DNA of 64,000 bases from Allostella sp. ATCC 35155 (GTDB taxonomy: Bacteria > Pseudomonadota > Alphaproteobacteria > ATCC43930 > Allostellaceae), in contig AP019701.1 of the NCBI GenBank assembly GCA_006738865.1, positions 3,468,001-3,532,000 on the forward strand. The letters run 5' to 3'. Made by a program: the position numbers and the translations under genes. Of this stretch, positions 8,829 to 17,757 are shown piece after piece (the stretch's first letter is position 1; each line of letters begins with the position of its first letter). The notes beneath the pieces are model-generated. The model was given only the letters and a program-made list of their open reading frames with translations. It ran no database searches and was not told the origin of the DNA.

Positions 8829-9062
8829 CTAACGCCGGTCCCGTTCCTCCCGTATGATCTGGGTGCTGTCGATCGTGACTTGGCCGCGCGTTGCCGCCCG
8901 GACCCGATCCATCTCCTCCAACAGAGCCTGGCGGCTCGGCTTGGCCGCCTCCCGGAGGATGTCGCGCACCTGCTGCTCAAGCGACAAGTTGGCCAAGCGC
9001 GCGCGATCCTTCAACCGTTCGATCACGTCGTCGTCGAGGTTGCGCACCAGGATCTGGCCCAT
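8829..9062 (-). CDS. vapB: VapB/FitA-type ribbon-helix-helix antitoxin
   Basis: A 77-residue protein whose first 45 residues (MGQILVRNLDDDVIERLKDR onward) form a ribbon-helix-helix DNA-binding domain of the FitA/Arc type and whose charged C-terminal tail would wrap the toxin. I choose the ATG at 9062, ten codons inside the longest frame, because GGAG sits at the right distance before it and the RHH strand begins there. By analogy with vapBC operons the antitoxin and the complex repress their own promoter, which would lie in the 65 bases up to the glcF stop. Confidence 0.88.
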   Translation of the reverse strand: MGQILVRNLDDDVIERLKDRARLANLSLEQQVRDILREAAKPSRQALLEEMDRVRAATRGQVTIDSTQIIREERDRR

Positions 9063-9127
9063 GCTCACCGCTCCACGGAATTCGGTCCGCACATACGCGG
9101 CCGGTCCGCCACGCTAGCGGTATGCTA

Positions 9128-10441
9128 TCACACCGGCAGAGGCTGCGCGACCACCGGCCCGAGCTTCCCGGGCACCGGCCCGCCGGTCGCCCAGTCGAGC
9201 AGCTCCACCGTATGGACGACCGGCGTGTCGGTGCCGGCGGCGAGTTGGGTCATGCAGCCGATGTTGCCGGTGGCGACCACGGCGGGTGCCGTCGCGGCGA
9301 TGTTGGCGAGCTTGCGGTCGCGCAGCCGGGTCGCGAGGTCCGGCTGCAGCAGGTTGTAGGTGCCGGCAGAGCCGCAGCAGAGGTGCCCTTCGGCCGGCTC
9401 GGCGACGGCGAAGCCGGCTGCCGCCAGCAGCGCCTTGGGCGCCTCGCGGATCCGCTGGCCGTGCTGCAGCGAGCAGGCGGCGTGGTAGGTCACGCGCATG
9501 GCCGGCAGCGCCACCGTCGGGCCGAGCCCGAGGTCGGCCATGACCTCCGACACGTCGCGCGCCAGGGCCGAGACGCGGGCCGCGCGCTCCGACCATTCGG
9601 GGTCGTCGCGCAGCATGAAGCCGTAGTCCTTGACCGTCGTGCCGCAGCCCGAAGCGTTCACGACGATCGCGTCCAGCCCCGCACCCTCGATCTCGCGCAT
9701 CCAGGCGGCGACGTTCGCCCGCGCCTGGGCCAGCGCCGGCCGCTCGCGGCCCATGTGATGGACGAGCGCGCCGCAGCAGCCGGCGCCCTTCGCCACCACC
9801 ACCTCGCAGCCATGGCGCGTGAGAAGGCGCACGGTCGCCTCGTTGATCGCCGGGTCCAGCACCTTCTGGGCGCAGCCTTCGAGCAGGGCGACCCGCCGCC
9901 GGCGCGCGCCCTCGGCCGGGAACACCCGTGGCCCCTCCCATGGCGAGGGACCGGCGGCATCCCGCGGCAGCAGCCGGAAGAGCGCGCCGAGCCGTCCGGG
10001 CAGGCGCCGGCCCACGGGCCCCAGCACCGAGCCGCCGAGCAGGGCGAGCCGGAAGATGGTCGGCCGCGGCAGGACGAAGGCGAGCAATGCCCGCAGCGCC
10101 CGGTCGTGCCAGGCGCGCCGGCCCGTCTCCTCGACATGGCGCCGCGCGTGGTCGACCAGATGCATGTAGTGGACGCCCGACGGGCAGGTCGTCATGCAGG
10201 AGAGGCAGGAGAGGCAGCGGTCGATGTGCGGCACCACGTCCTCGGTCGCCGGCCGCGCGTTCTCGAACATCTCCTTGATGAGATAGATGCGCCCGCGCGG
10301 GCTGTCGCGCTCGTCGCCGAGGAGGACATAGGTCGGACAGGTGGCCGTGCAGAAGCCGCAATGGACGCAGGCGCGCAGGATGCGGTCCGCCTCCGCGATG
10401 TCCGGGTCGGCGAGCTGCGCGATCGAGAAATGAGTCTGCAT
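9128..10441 (-). CDS. glcF: Glycolate oxidase iron-sulfur subunit GlcF
   Basis: 437 residues. Two ferredoxin-like cluster motifs are visible at C25-x2-C28-x2-C31-x3-C35 and C76-x2-C79-x2-C82-x3-C86, followed by two cysteine-rich CCG domains (GCCGALVHHMG and LCCGSAGTYN). This is the architecture of GlcF, which passes electrons from the flavin subunits GlcD/GlcE to the quinone pool during glycolate oxidation to glyoxylate. It is last in the glcD-glcE-glcF operon, 15 bases after glcE. No regulator (GlcC) or malate synthase gene is nearby. Confidence 0.96.
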   Translation of the reverse strand: MQTHFSIAQLADPDIAEADRILRACVHCGFCTATCPTYVLLGDERDSPRGRIYLIKEMFENARPATEDVVPHIDRCLSCLSCMTTCPSGVHYMHLVDHARRHVEETGRRAWHDRALRALLAFVLPRPTIFRLALLGGSVLGPVGRRLPGRLGALFRLLPRDAAGPSPWEGPRVFPAEGARRRRVALLEGCAQKVLDPAINEATVRLLTRHGCEVVVAKGAGCCGALVHHMGRERPALAQARANVAAWMREIEGAGLDAIVVNASGCGTTVKDYGFMLRDDPEWSERAARVSALARDVSEVMADLGLGPTVALPAMRVTYHAACSLQHGQRIREAPKALLAAAGFAVAEPAEGHLCCGSAGTYNLLQPDLATRLRDRKLANIAATAPAVVATGNIGCMTQLAAGTDTPVVHTVELLDWATGGPVPGKLGPVVAQPLPV

Positions 10442-10456
10442 GGCCGCCTCGATCGC

Positions 10457-11674
10457 CTAGAGGTCCGGCGCCATGCGGCCGGGGTTGAGGATGCCGCGCG
10501 GATCGAAGCCCGCCTTGACCCGGGCCGACAGCGCCGCGACGCCCGGCGCCTGGGGCTGGAAGGGCGGCACCGCGGCGCGCAACGCCTCCGGCGCCCGCAC
10601 CAGCGTCGCGTGTCCGCCGACGCCCGCGACCGCACCGCGCACGATGGCGGCGCCGGCATCGCCCTCGGCCGGCACGGCAAGCCAGACGAGGCCGCCCGCC
10701 CAGTCGAAGAGCAGCTCCGCCGGCAGGGCACGGCCGACCTCGGCCGCCACCCGGTGCCCGTCCATCGGCGCCACGGACAGGCGCCAGAGTGCCGTCGCCG
10801 GATCGGGCAGCAGGCCCGCGACGTCCCGCACCTCGGCCCAGAACCGCGCCGACCGGCTCGAATGGAGCTCCTCGACGGCCCCGTGCGCGCCGAGCAGTTC
10901 GCGCAGCGCCGTGCAGCGGACCGCGACCGACGGGCCGGGCCCCTCGACGCGGACGGCGGTCACCGCGGCGCCGGCGCCGCGCACGAAATCGACGGCCGAG
11001 CGGGCCGCGATGCCGGGCGGCAGGTGCGCCGCCGAGGCGACTTCGTGCGGGCTGCCCAGCGCGGCCGCCATCGCGGCGGCGGCCGTCGCCGGATCGAGGC
11101 CGAAGACGAGCACCGTGCGCGCCTTCTCCGGCGCCGGCAGCACCTTGAACGTGACGGAGTGCAGCACGGCCAGCGTGCCGTGCGAGCCCGCCAGCAGCTT
11201 GCAGAGATCGTAGCCGGTGACGTTCTTGACCACCCGGCCGCCGGCCTTGAAGGCCTCGCCGCGGCCGCTGACGGCGCCGGTCCCGAGGAAATGGTCGCGC
11301 GCGGCCCCCGCCTTGATGCGGCGCGGGCCGGCGAGGTTGGTGGCGAACACGCCGCCGATCGTCTGCCGCCCCGCCGGCCCGCCGTAGAGCGGCCCGTAGT
11401 CGGGCGGTTCGAACGCCAGCATCTGGCCATTGGCCGCGAGCTCGGCCTCGATCGCCGCGAGCGGCGTGCCGGCGCCGGCCGCCATCACCAGCTCGGCCGG
11501 CTCGTAGAGCTGGATGCCCGCGAGCCCGGAGAGGTCCAGCGTGGCCGCCGCCTGCATCGGCCGTCCGAGGCCGCGCTTGGTGCCGCCGCCGACCAGCTCC
11601 AGCGGGGTGCCGTCGGCGAGCGCACCGGCCACCATCTCCGCCAGGCGGGCGGGATCTTCGGGGCGTAGCAGCAT
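10457..11674 (-). CDS. glcE: Glycolate oxidase FAD-binding subunit GlcE
   Basis: 405 residues, a short FAD-linked oxidase with the N-terminal PCMH FAD-binding fold (VGGGTKRGLGRP near residue 30, and TIGGVFATNLAGPRRIKAGA further on) but with a reduced C-terminal cap compared with GlcD. GlcE is required for glycolate dehydrogenase activity in E. coli. The ATG at 11674 shares one base with the glcD stop (TGATG), so translation is coupled; the coding frame stays open upstream but homology starts at MLLRPEDPARLAEMV. Confidence 0.95.
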   Translation of the reverse strand: MLLRPEDPARLAEMVAGALADGTPLELVGGGTKRGLGRPMQAAATLDLSGLAGIQLYEPAELVMAAGAGTPLAAIEAELAANGQMLAFEPPDYGPLYGGPAGRQTIGGVFATNLAGPRRIKAGAARDHFLGTGAVSGRGEAFKAGGRVVKNVTGYDLCKLLAGSHGTLAVLHSVTFKVLPAPEKARTVLVFGLDPATAAAAMAAALGSPHEVASAAHLPPGIAARSAVDFVRGAGAAVTAVRVEGPGPSVAVRCTALRELLGAHGAVEELHSSRSARFWAEVRDVAGLLPDPATALWRLSVAPMDGHRVAAEVGRALPAELLFDWAGGLVWLAVPAEGDAGAAIVRGAVAGVGGHATLVRAPEALRAAVPPFQPQAPGVAALSARVKAGFDPRGILNPGRMAPDL

Positions 11675-13158
11675 CAGAAGCGCGGCAGGTCGGGAAAGGG
11701 TAGCTTGCCGCCCGAGACGTGCAGGCGCCCGAGTTCGGCACAGCGATGCAGGGTCGGGAAGACCTTGCCGGGATTGAGCAGGCCGTCGGGATCGAAGGCG
11801 CATTTCAGGCGCTGCTGATGGGCGAGATCGTTCTCGTCGAACATCGTCCCCATGAGGTCGCGCTTCTCGACGCCGACCCCGTGCTCGCCGGTCAGCACAC
11901 CGCCGACCTCGACGCACAGGCGCAGGATGTCGGAGCCGAACGCCTCGGCCCGCTCGAGTTCGCCCGGCCGGTTGGCGTCGTACAGGATCAGCGGATGCAG
12001 GTTGCCGTCGCCGGCATGGAAGACGTTGGCGACGCGCAGGCCGTACTGCGCCTCCATCTCGCGCATCCGCGACAGCACCAGTGGCAGGCGATGGCGCGGA
12101 ATCGTGCCGTCCATGCAGTAATAGTCCGGGCTGATGCGGCCGACGGCCGGAAAGGCCGCCTTGCGCCCGGCCCAGAAGGCGAGCCGCTCGGCCTCGCTCT
12201 CGCTGACGCGCAGCGTCACCGAGCCGCGCTCGCGCGCGATTTCCGCGACGCGCTCGATGAGGTGGTCGACCTCCGCCGCCGGCCCGTCGAGTTCGACGAT
12301 CAGGAGGGCCTCGACGTCGCGCGGATAGCCCGCATGGACGAAATCCTCGGCGGCGTGGATCGCCAGCCGGTCCATCATCTCCATGCCGCCCGGAATGATG
12401 CCGGCGGCGATGATCGCTGCGACGCAGTCGCCCGCCGCCTCGCTGGTCGGAAAGCCGATGAGGACGGCGCGCGCGGTCGACGGCTTGGGCAGGATGCGCA
12501 CCGTCACCTCGGTGACGACACCCAGCAGCCCCTCCGATCCGACGACGATCCCGAGCAGGTCGTAGCCCGCCGAGTCGAGGTGCCGGCCGCCGAGGCGCAC
12601 GACCTCTCCGTCGATGGTCACCATCTCGACGCCGAGCACGTTGTTCGTCGTCAGTCCGTATTTCAGGCAATGGACGCCGCCGGAATTCTCGGCGACGTTG
12701 CCGCCGATCGTGCAGGCGATCTGGCTCGACGGATCAGGTGCGTAATAGAACCCGAGATGGGCGACGGCCTGCGAGATGCCGAGATTGGTGACACCCGGCT
12801 GCACCACGGCGCAGCGGTTGTCCGCGTCGATCTCCAGCACCCGGTTGAACCGGGCCATGCCGAGCAGCACGCCGTCGGCGAGCGGCAGGGCACCGCCGGA
12901 AAGCGACGTGCCGGCGCCGCGCGGCACCACCTTGACGCCGTTCCGCCCGCACCAGCGCAGCACGTCGGCCACCTGCTGCGTCGTCCCGGGCAGGACCACG
13001 ACCAGCGGCAACTGGCGATAGGCCGTCAGCCCGTCCGACTCGTAGACACGCATGCCTTCGGCACGGTCGATCACGCCGTCCGGCACGATCACGCGCAGCG
13101 CGGCAACGATCTCGTCCCGCCGCGCGATGGTCGCGCGGTCGGGCTCGGGCATCAGCAT
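11674..13158 (-). CDS. glcD: Glycolate oxidase subunit GlcD (FAD-linked oxidase)
   Basis: 494 residues, close to the 499 of E. coli GlcD. The PCMH FAD-binding domain shows VPRGAGTSLSGGALPL and CTIGGNVAENSGGVHCLKYG; the C-terminal FAD-linked oxidase domain shows FHAGDGNLHPLI and GEHGVGVEKRDLM. It catalyses the flavin-dependent oxidation of glycolate. I use the ATG at 13158 rather than the in-frame ATG at 13215: GGAAGGGG lies at normal spacing and the extra 19 residues are unlike the family. First gene of glcDEF, 132 bases after rpmJ on the same strand. Confidence 0.96.
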   Translation of the reverse strand: MLMPEPDRATIARRDEIVAALRVIVPDGVIDRAEGMRVYESDGLTAYRQLPLVVVLPGTTQQVADVLRWCGRNGVKVVPRGAGTSLSGGALPLADGVLLGMARFNRVLEIDADNRCAVVQPGVTNLGISQAVAHLGFYYAPDPSSQIACTIGGNVAENSGGVHCLKYGLTTNNVLGVEMVTIDGEVVRLGGRHLDSAGYDLLGIVVGSEGLLGVVTEVTVRILPKPSTARAVLIGFPTSEAAGDCVAAIIAAGIIPGGMEMMDRLAIHAAEDFVHAGYPRDVEALLIVELDGPAAEVDHLIERVAEIARERGSVTLRVSESEAERLAFWAGRKAAFPAVGRISPDYYCMDGTIPRHRLPLVLSRMREMEAQYGLRVANVFHAGDGNLHPLILYDANRPGELERAEAFGSDILRLCVEVGGVLTGEHGVGVEKRDLMGTMFDENDLAHQQRLKCAFDPDGLLNPGKVFPTLHRCAELGRLHVSGGKLPFPDLPRF

Positions 13159-13290
13159 GGGCGACCCCTTCCCCGCCTCGTCGTCCGGCCGGCCCGCGGC
13201 AGATCGGGTGGCCAAGCCCTCAAGGTAAAGGCTGGGCGGTCGGGGTCAAGCGCGGGCGGCTGCGCGCAGGCGGCCGCCCCAGGAGCAGAC

Positions 13291-13416
13291 TCAGCCCTGG
13301 CGCGCCTTGAAGCGCGGATTGCTCTTGTTGATGACGTAGACGCGACCCTTGCGCCGGATGACCCGGCAGTTCTTGTCGCGCTTCTTCATCGACTTCAGTG
13401 AATTGACGACCTTCAT
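13291..13416 (-). CDS. rpmJ: 50S ribosomal protein L36 (C-minus type)
   Basis: A 41-residue basic protein, [20 protein letters not shown] followed by [21 protein letters not shown], matching the longer L36 paralogue common in alphaproteobacteria. The zinc ribbon cysteines of classical 37-residue L36 are absent (only one Cys, C17), so this is the zinc-independent C(-) form. It stands alone rather than in the spc operon, again usual for this form. A good promoter lies upstream at 13467-13495. A 7-bp GC stem at 13254-13279 follows the gene but lacks a T run. Confidence 0.96.
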   Translation of the reverse strand: MKVVNSLKSMKKRDKNCRVIRRKGRVYVINKSNPRFKARQG

Positions 13417-13466
13417 CGCACACCCTCGAGGCCCGCGCCGGGTGGGCGGGCGGAAATGAGCCGCGG

Positions 13467-13495
13467 ACCATAGTGAGGCGCCCCCGCCAAGTCAA
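13467..13495 (-). promoter_or_regulatory. Sigma-70-type promoter for rpmJ
   Basis: On the minus strand TTGACT (13495-13490), a 17-base spacer and TATGGT (13472-13467). Five of six bases match the -35 consensus and four of six the -10. It would start transcription near 13460, giving a leader of about 45 bases before the rpmJ ATG at 13416. Confidence 0.6.
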
Positions 13496-13525
13496 CGACC
13501 GCAGAGCGGCGCGTTGCCGGGGATC

Positions 13526-13552
13526 GGCGGCGGCGGTGGCGGTGGCGGTGGC
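13526..13552. repeat. Short GGCGGT simple-sequence tract
   Basis: A 27-base run built from GGCGGC/GGCGGT units lies in the 166-base gap between rpmJ and the IalB gene. It is probably replication slippage in GC-rich noncoding DNA; no coding or regulatory role is visible. Confidence 0.5.
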
Positions 13553-13582
13553 GAAGCGGCGGGATAGCGACTAGATAGCGGT

Positions 13583-14170
13583 ATGTCCAATCCATCGTTC
13601 GAGCCGTCGATCCGGCCCCTGCGCCGGGGGGCTGCCGCCGCAGCCGCCCTGGCACTCATCCTCGGTGCCGCCGGCCCTGCCGTCGCCCAGACGCCGACCC
13701 CGCCGCGGCCGCCCGCCACCCGTCAGCCGCAGCAGCCGCCGGCCGCAGCCGGGCAGCCGCAGACCTTCGGCAGCTGGGTGCGCGCCTGCGAACGCGCCGG
13801 CCGCACCGAGATCTGCTCGCTGCGCCAGCTCGTCGCCCCCAGGGAGAACCCGAAGCAGCCCATCATGGCCGTGGCGATCGGCCGCCTCACCCCCGACCGC
13901 AAGATGGCGATGGTCATCAAGCTGCCGACCCAGATCAACCGCGAGGCCGGCATCGGCTTCCGGATCGACGGCGGCGAGGTCATGGCCATCCCGGTGCAGG
14001 GCTGCGACGCCGGCTCTTGCACGGTGGCGATCACCCTCGACGACGCGCTCCTGAAGCAGCTCCGCGCCGGCAACGAGGCGCTGGTCGCCTTCCGCGGCCA
14101 GCAGGGCCAGGTGGCACCGATGCCGGTGTCGCTGGCGGGACTGACGCGCGGGCTCGCCTCGCTGAAATGA
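13583..14170 (+). CDS. Invasion-associated locus B (IalB) family exported protein
   Basis: 195 residues. An N-terminal signal sequence (about 14-36, ending AVAQ) and a Pro/Gln-rich linker precede the IalB domain: FGSWVRACE, then ICSLRQLV, KLPTQINREAGIGFRIDGGE and PVQGCDAGSCTVAI, with paired cysteines likely forming disulfides in the periplasm. IalB was named in Bartonella, but homologues are widespread in free-living alphaproteobacteria, where the role is unknown. The stop overlaps the next gene's start in ATGA, so it is coupled to the exported protein downstream. Confidence 0.9.
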   Translation: MSNPSFEPSIRPLRRGAAAAAALALILGAAGPAVAQTPTPPRPPATRQPQQPPAAAGQPQTFGSWVRACERAGRTEICSLRQLVAPRENPKQPIMAVAIGRLTPDRKMAMVIKLPTQINREAGIGFRIDGGEVMAIPVQGCDAGSCTVAITLDDALLKQLRAGNEALVAFRGQQGQVAPMPVSLAGLTRGLASLK

Positions 14171-16104
14171 CCGTCCGGCGACCGCTTGCGACGGCGCTGC
14201 TCGCAGCGCTCGTCGGCCTGTCCGCGCCGGCCGCGGCGCAGGCGCCCACGGCCGAGGAACTGACCCGCCTGCTCGGCCCGCTCGCGCCGCAGGGCGCGGT
14301 CGGACGATCCGGCGACTGGGCGATGGCAGTCGCCGACGGCGCCTACGTCCTGACCAATCGCAATGCCACCTACGGTGCGCGGTTCGTCTCGATGAACGCG
14401 CCCGCCGGGCCGCTCCGCCTGTCGGCCGAGATCCGCAGCGAGCCGGGCAACGCCCCGGCCGACGCGCTGGTCGGCGCCGGCCTGCTCTACGATGTCCGTG
14501 GCAGCGGCGCCGCCCGCCGCTTCGCCCTGGTGCTGGTCGAGCGGTCGGGGGAGGTCGGGCTGTTCCGCGGCGACTCGACGGGCGTGAAGAAGGTCGACAG
14601 CCGCGCCCTGCCCGGCGCGCAGGGCTTCGTTCGCCTCGCCGCCGACCAGGTCGGTGATCACGTCCGGATCACGGCCAACGGCATCGCGGTCGCCGAGGTC
14701 GAGGCGACGCCGGCGGCCGGGTCGCGTCTCGGGGTGGCGGCGATCGGTCCGGGTCGCTTCGCCTTCCGGCAGGTCCGGATCGGCGCCGATCCGGCGATGG
14801 CCGACGCGCCGGTCCGGGCGGGCCGGGTCGCGGCACGCCTGCCCGCCGGCTGGCGCGCCGCGGTCGGCGGCGACGGCGACTGGACGGCGCACGGGCCCGA
14901 CGGTGCCCGGGTCGTGTGGTGGCCGGTCCGCGCCGATGCGCCGATCGACGGCCCGGCGGCGGGCCAGCTGTTGGCGGAACTCGTGCGGCGGCAGGATGCG
15001 CGCCTGAAGGTGGCCGCCCTGCAATCCACCGCCGGCGGTGTGGCGGCCGGACTGCTGCGCGACGGCCGGTCGGTCGGGCGCGCCTGGCTGGGCGCCGGCA
15101 GGAATGGCGCGGAGGGCACCACCAGCATCTTCGCCATGGCCGACGCCGCCGACTGGACGGCCGCGCGGGCCGCGATGGCGGGCGGGATCCTGGAATCGAT
15201 CCGCCTTGCCGGCGCGCCGCCGTCGACCGCCGGCAGCACCGCCACCTATCGCTGGACCGATCCCGGCGGCGCCTTCACCGCCGACCTGCCGCGCGGCTGG
15301 GGCGTCACCGGCGGCTCCGGCGCCGGCCGCGACGGCGCGCTCGCCTGGACGCTGGCGGTGACCGCCCCGGACGGTGCCGCGCGGGTCTTCCTCGGCGATC
15401 CCGAGCTGCCGCTCTTCGTTCTGCCGACGGACCGGCTGAAGGCGGCCGGCGTCGAGGAAGGACAGACCTTTCGCCACGGCGACGGCACGCCGGTGCTGGT
15501 CGCCAAGCTGATGCCCGGGCTGGGCTTCGCCGAAATCCAGGGAATGCGCATCCTCGCCGGCCGCTGCACCGACGAGCCCAAGGCCGAACATCGCCGCCGC
15601 CGCGCCGACCTTGCCGGCATCCTCGGCCTCGCCCTGATGCCGAGCCCGCCGGCGGGGGAACTCGAAGTCGGCGAGGTCGCCCTGTCCTGCAACGGCAAGT
15701 CCGGGCCCCTGGCCGCCTACATCCTGGCCGCGACCGACGCCACCCAGCGGCGCGACCAGGGCGCCTGGTCGGTCCCTGTGCTCTACGGCTTCGTCGCGCC
15801 GGTGCCCCGTGCGGCCGAGGCGGTCGGCGTGCTCGGCACGCTGGTCGCCAGCATCCGGCCGACCACGACGGCGCTGCTCGGCCGCACCGAGGACACCGTG
15901 CTGCGCAACGACGCGGCCGCGCGGGTCGCCGCCGCCGTGACCGGAAGCTGGTGGGCGGAGCACGCGCCGCGGCCGCCGGGCCCGCGCCGGCTGGCGGTGC
16001 TCGGCGGCGCCCGCCCGACGACGGTCGAAGGCGACGGCCGCTTCCCCTGGCTGCCCGAAGGGGCCGCCCCGTCGCGGGACTGGGCGGCCGTGCTGGCGCC
16101 GTGA
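14167..16104 (+). CDS. Exported protein of unknown function, 645 residues
   Basis: I do not recognise a named family for the whole protein. It has a cleavable signal peptide (residues 1-24, ending AAAQ). Residues about 40-185 look like a beta-sandwich of the concanavalin/DUF1080 sort (alternating strands, YGARFVSMNAPAGPLRLSAE, ending FAFRQVRIG). Residues about 200-300 and 310-400 are two further units each starting with R-x-PAGW or DLPRGWGVTGG-like strands, suggesting repeated modules similar to domains that bind lipids or glycans. A C-terminal stretch (GRCTDEPKAEHRRRRADLAG) precedes a last domain. It is coupled by ATGA to the IalB gene, so the two exported proteins may act together in the cell envelope. 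Its stop is 15 bases from that of the convergent acyl-CoA ligase. Confidence 0.8.
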   Translation: MTVRRPLATALLAALVGLSAPAAAQAPTAEELTRLLGPLAPQGAVGRSGDWAMAVADGAYVLTNRNATYGARFVSMNAPAGPLRLSAEIRSEPGNAPADALVGAGLLYDVRGSGAARRFALVLVERSGEVGLFRGDSTGVKKVDSRALPGAQGFVRLAADQVGDHVRITANGIAVAEVEATPAAGSRLGVAAIGPGRFAFRQVRIGADPAMADAPVRAGRVAARLPAGWRAAVGGDGDWTAHGPDGARVVWWPVRADAPIDGPAAGQLLAELVRRQDARLKVAALQSTAGGVAAGLLRDGRSVGRAWLGAGRNGAEGTTSIFAMADAADWTAARAAMAGGILESIRLAGAPPSTAGSTATYRWTDPGGAFTADLPRGWGVTGGSGAGRDGALAWTLAVTAPDGAARVFLGDPELPLFVLPTDRLKAAGVEEGQTFRHGDGTPVLVAKLMPGLGFAEIQGMRILAGRCTDEPKAEHRRRRADLAGILGLALMPSPPAGELEVGEVALSCNGKSGPLAAYILAATDATQRRDQGAWSVPVLYGFVAPVPRAAEAVGVLGTLVASIRPTTTALLGRTEDTVLRNDAAARVAAAVTGSWWAEHAPRPPGPRRLAVLGGARPTTVEGDGRFPWLPEGAAPSRDWAAVLAP

Positions 16105-16119
16105 GGCGCAGCGGCGGCC

Positions 16120-17757
16120 TCAGCGCCAGATGCCGTCGATCCGGTCGAAGGTGCCGACCCGCGCATCGCCGCCGGCCGGAACGATCCGGTGCTTGGCCAG
16201 CTTGTTCGACGCCGTGCGCGGCAGCGCCTCGGCGAAGGCGTAGTAGCGCGGGATCTTGAAGCGCGCGAGGTTGGCCTCGCAGTGGGCGATCACCCGCCGC
16301 AGGAGCGGCTCGTCGGCCTCGCGGCGACCGTCCTCGGCCGCCGACGCGCGCTCGATGGTGATCCGCACCTCCTCGCCGCGCGTCTCGTCCGGAACCGGCG
16401 TCACCGCGCAGTCGACGACCTCCGGCAGCTGGCGCACGACGCTCTCGATCTCGAACGCGGCGATGTTCTCGCCGGCCCGGCGGATCATGTCCTTGATGCG
16501 CCCGACGATATAGAAGAAGCCCTGGTCGTCCTCGCGCGCGAGGTCGCCGGTGCGGAACCACTCGCCGTCGAAGGACCGCGCCGTCGCATCCGGCTTGTTG
16601 ACGTAGAGCTTCATCATCGACGGCCCGGCGACCTGCAGCTCTCCCCGCTCGCCGAGGGGCACCGGCCGTCCCTCGGGATCGCGGATGCGGGCCCGGCGGA
16701 AGATCGAGGGCGCCCCGATCGAGCCCGAACCCACCATGTCCGTCACCTCGAAGGGCATGTAGGTGCCGGGCCCGATCTCGGTCATGCCGAAGATCTCCCG
16801 CGCGGGCACGGCGAAGCGCCGCTCCAGCTCGCGGTGGCCCTCGCCGCTGAAGGCGGCGATCGCGACGCCCGCGAGCTGGGTCTGCCGGTCGTCGTCCGCG
16901 GCCGGCTGCTTCAGCACGACCTCGGGGAAGATGCACCAGTTGGCGCCGAGTTCCTTGATCCAGCCGATGAAGCGCGTGGCGCTCGGCCGCTCGGCCATGT
17001 AGAGCGTCGCGCCGCTGTTGAGCGCCGTCAGCAGCAGGAACTGGGCGTTCATGTAGAAGAAGAGGTTCTGCACCAGGAGCCGCCTGGCCGGCACCGTCGT
17101 GCGTGCGGTGGCGCCGCGCGCGAGCAGAAGCCAGTAGCTTTGCGGCAGAAGGCAGCCCTTGGGCAGCCCGGTCGTGCCTGAGGTGTACTGGATGCCGACC
17201 GGGTCGTCGCCGCGCACCGGCCGGGCCGGCGCGAAGCGGTCGGAGGCCCGCTCCATCAGCGCGCTCCAGGAGCGGGCGCCGGCAATCGGCGAGGGACCGA
17301 CGACGACGATGCGGTCGTCGGTCAGGTTGCCGGGTCGCTCGGGCGCTGCCGCGAAGGTCGGGATGCAGGTGGCGTCGACAATGGCGAAGCCGGCGCCGCC
17401 ATCGGTCAGGGCATAGGCGATCTCGCGCGGCGTGTAGCCGTTGTTGATCGGGATCATCAGGGCACCGAGGCGCGCCAGGGCCAGCCAGGCGACCGGGTAC
17501 TCGATCCGGTTGGGCAGCATGACCGCGACCCGGTCGCCATGACCGACGCCGATCGCGGCCAGGGCGTTGGCGGCGCGATCGACCGCGCGGTCGAGCCCGG
17601 CATAGGTGAGCTGCTCGCCGCGCTCGAAGAAGACGACGGCGAGCCGGTCCGGATCGCGCCGGGCGGCATCCGCCAGCAGGTCCCCCATCGTCTCGTGGAA
17701 CGGCTCGCGCTCGAGGCGGCGCAGCCGCTCCTGCATCGCGGCGACGCCGGGATGCAT
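16120..17757 (-). CDS. AMP-forming acyl-CoA synthetase/ligase
   Basis: 545 residues of the ANL superfamily. The phosphate loop IQYTSGTTGLPKGC is complete, followed by the large domain region FGMTEIGPG, the hinge region TGDLAREDDQGFFYIVGRIKD with its conserved Asp/Arg, and the C-terminal lysine in PRTASNKLAKH. It activates a carboxylic acid with ATP to an acyl-AMP and then to the CoA thioester. The substrate cannot be read; the closest look is to crotonobetaine/carnitine-CoA ligase-like (CaiC-type) proteins, which is tentative. The ATG at 17757 shares one base with the stop of the upstream amidohydrolase-like gene (TGATG), so the two are coupled and may act in sequence. Confidence 0.9.
   Translation of the reverse strand: MHPGVAAMQERLRRLEREPFHETMGDLLADAARRDPDRLAVVFFERGEQLTYAGLDRAVDRAANALAAIGVGHGDRVAVMLPNRIEYPVAWLALARLGALMIPINNGYTPREIAYALTDGGAGFAIVDATCIPTFAAAPERPGNLTDDRIVVVGPSPIAGARSWSALMERASDRFAPARPVRGDDPVGIQYTSGTTGLPKGCLLPQSYWLLLARGATARTTVPARRLLVQNLFFYMNAQFLLLTALNSGATLYMAERPSATRFIGWIKELGANWCIFPEVVLKQPAADDDRQTQLAGVAIAAFSGEGHRELERRFAVPAREIFGMTEIGPGTYMPFEVTDMVGSGSIGAPSIFRRARIRDPEGRPVPLGERGELQVAGPSMMKLYVNKPDATARSFDGEWFRTGDLAREDDQGFFYIVGRIKDMIRRAGENIAAFEIESVVRQLPEVVDCAVTPVPDETRGEEVRITIERASAAEDGRREADEPLLRRVIAHCEANLARFKIPRYYAFAEALPRTASNKLAKHRIVPAGGDARVGTFDRIDGIWR

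Noticed and set aside
13254-13279. GC-rich 7-bp stem downstream of rpmJ as a terminator
   Set aside because: Long loop and no T run; such stems are frequent by chance at this GC content.
13526-13552. GGCGGT repeats considered as CRISPR or a regulatory array
   Set aside because: Units are six bases with no spacers, so it is only simple-sequence DNA.
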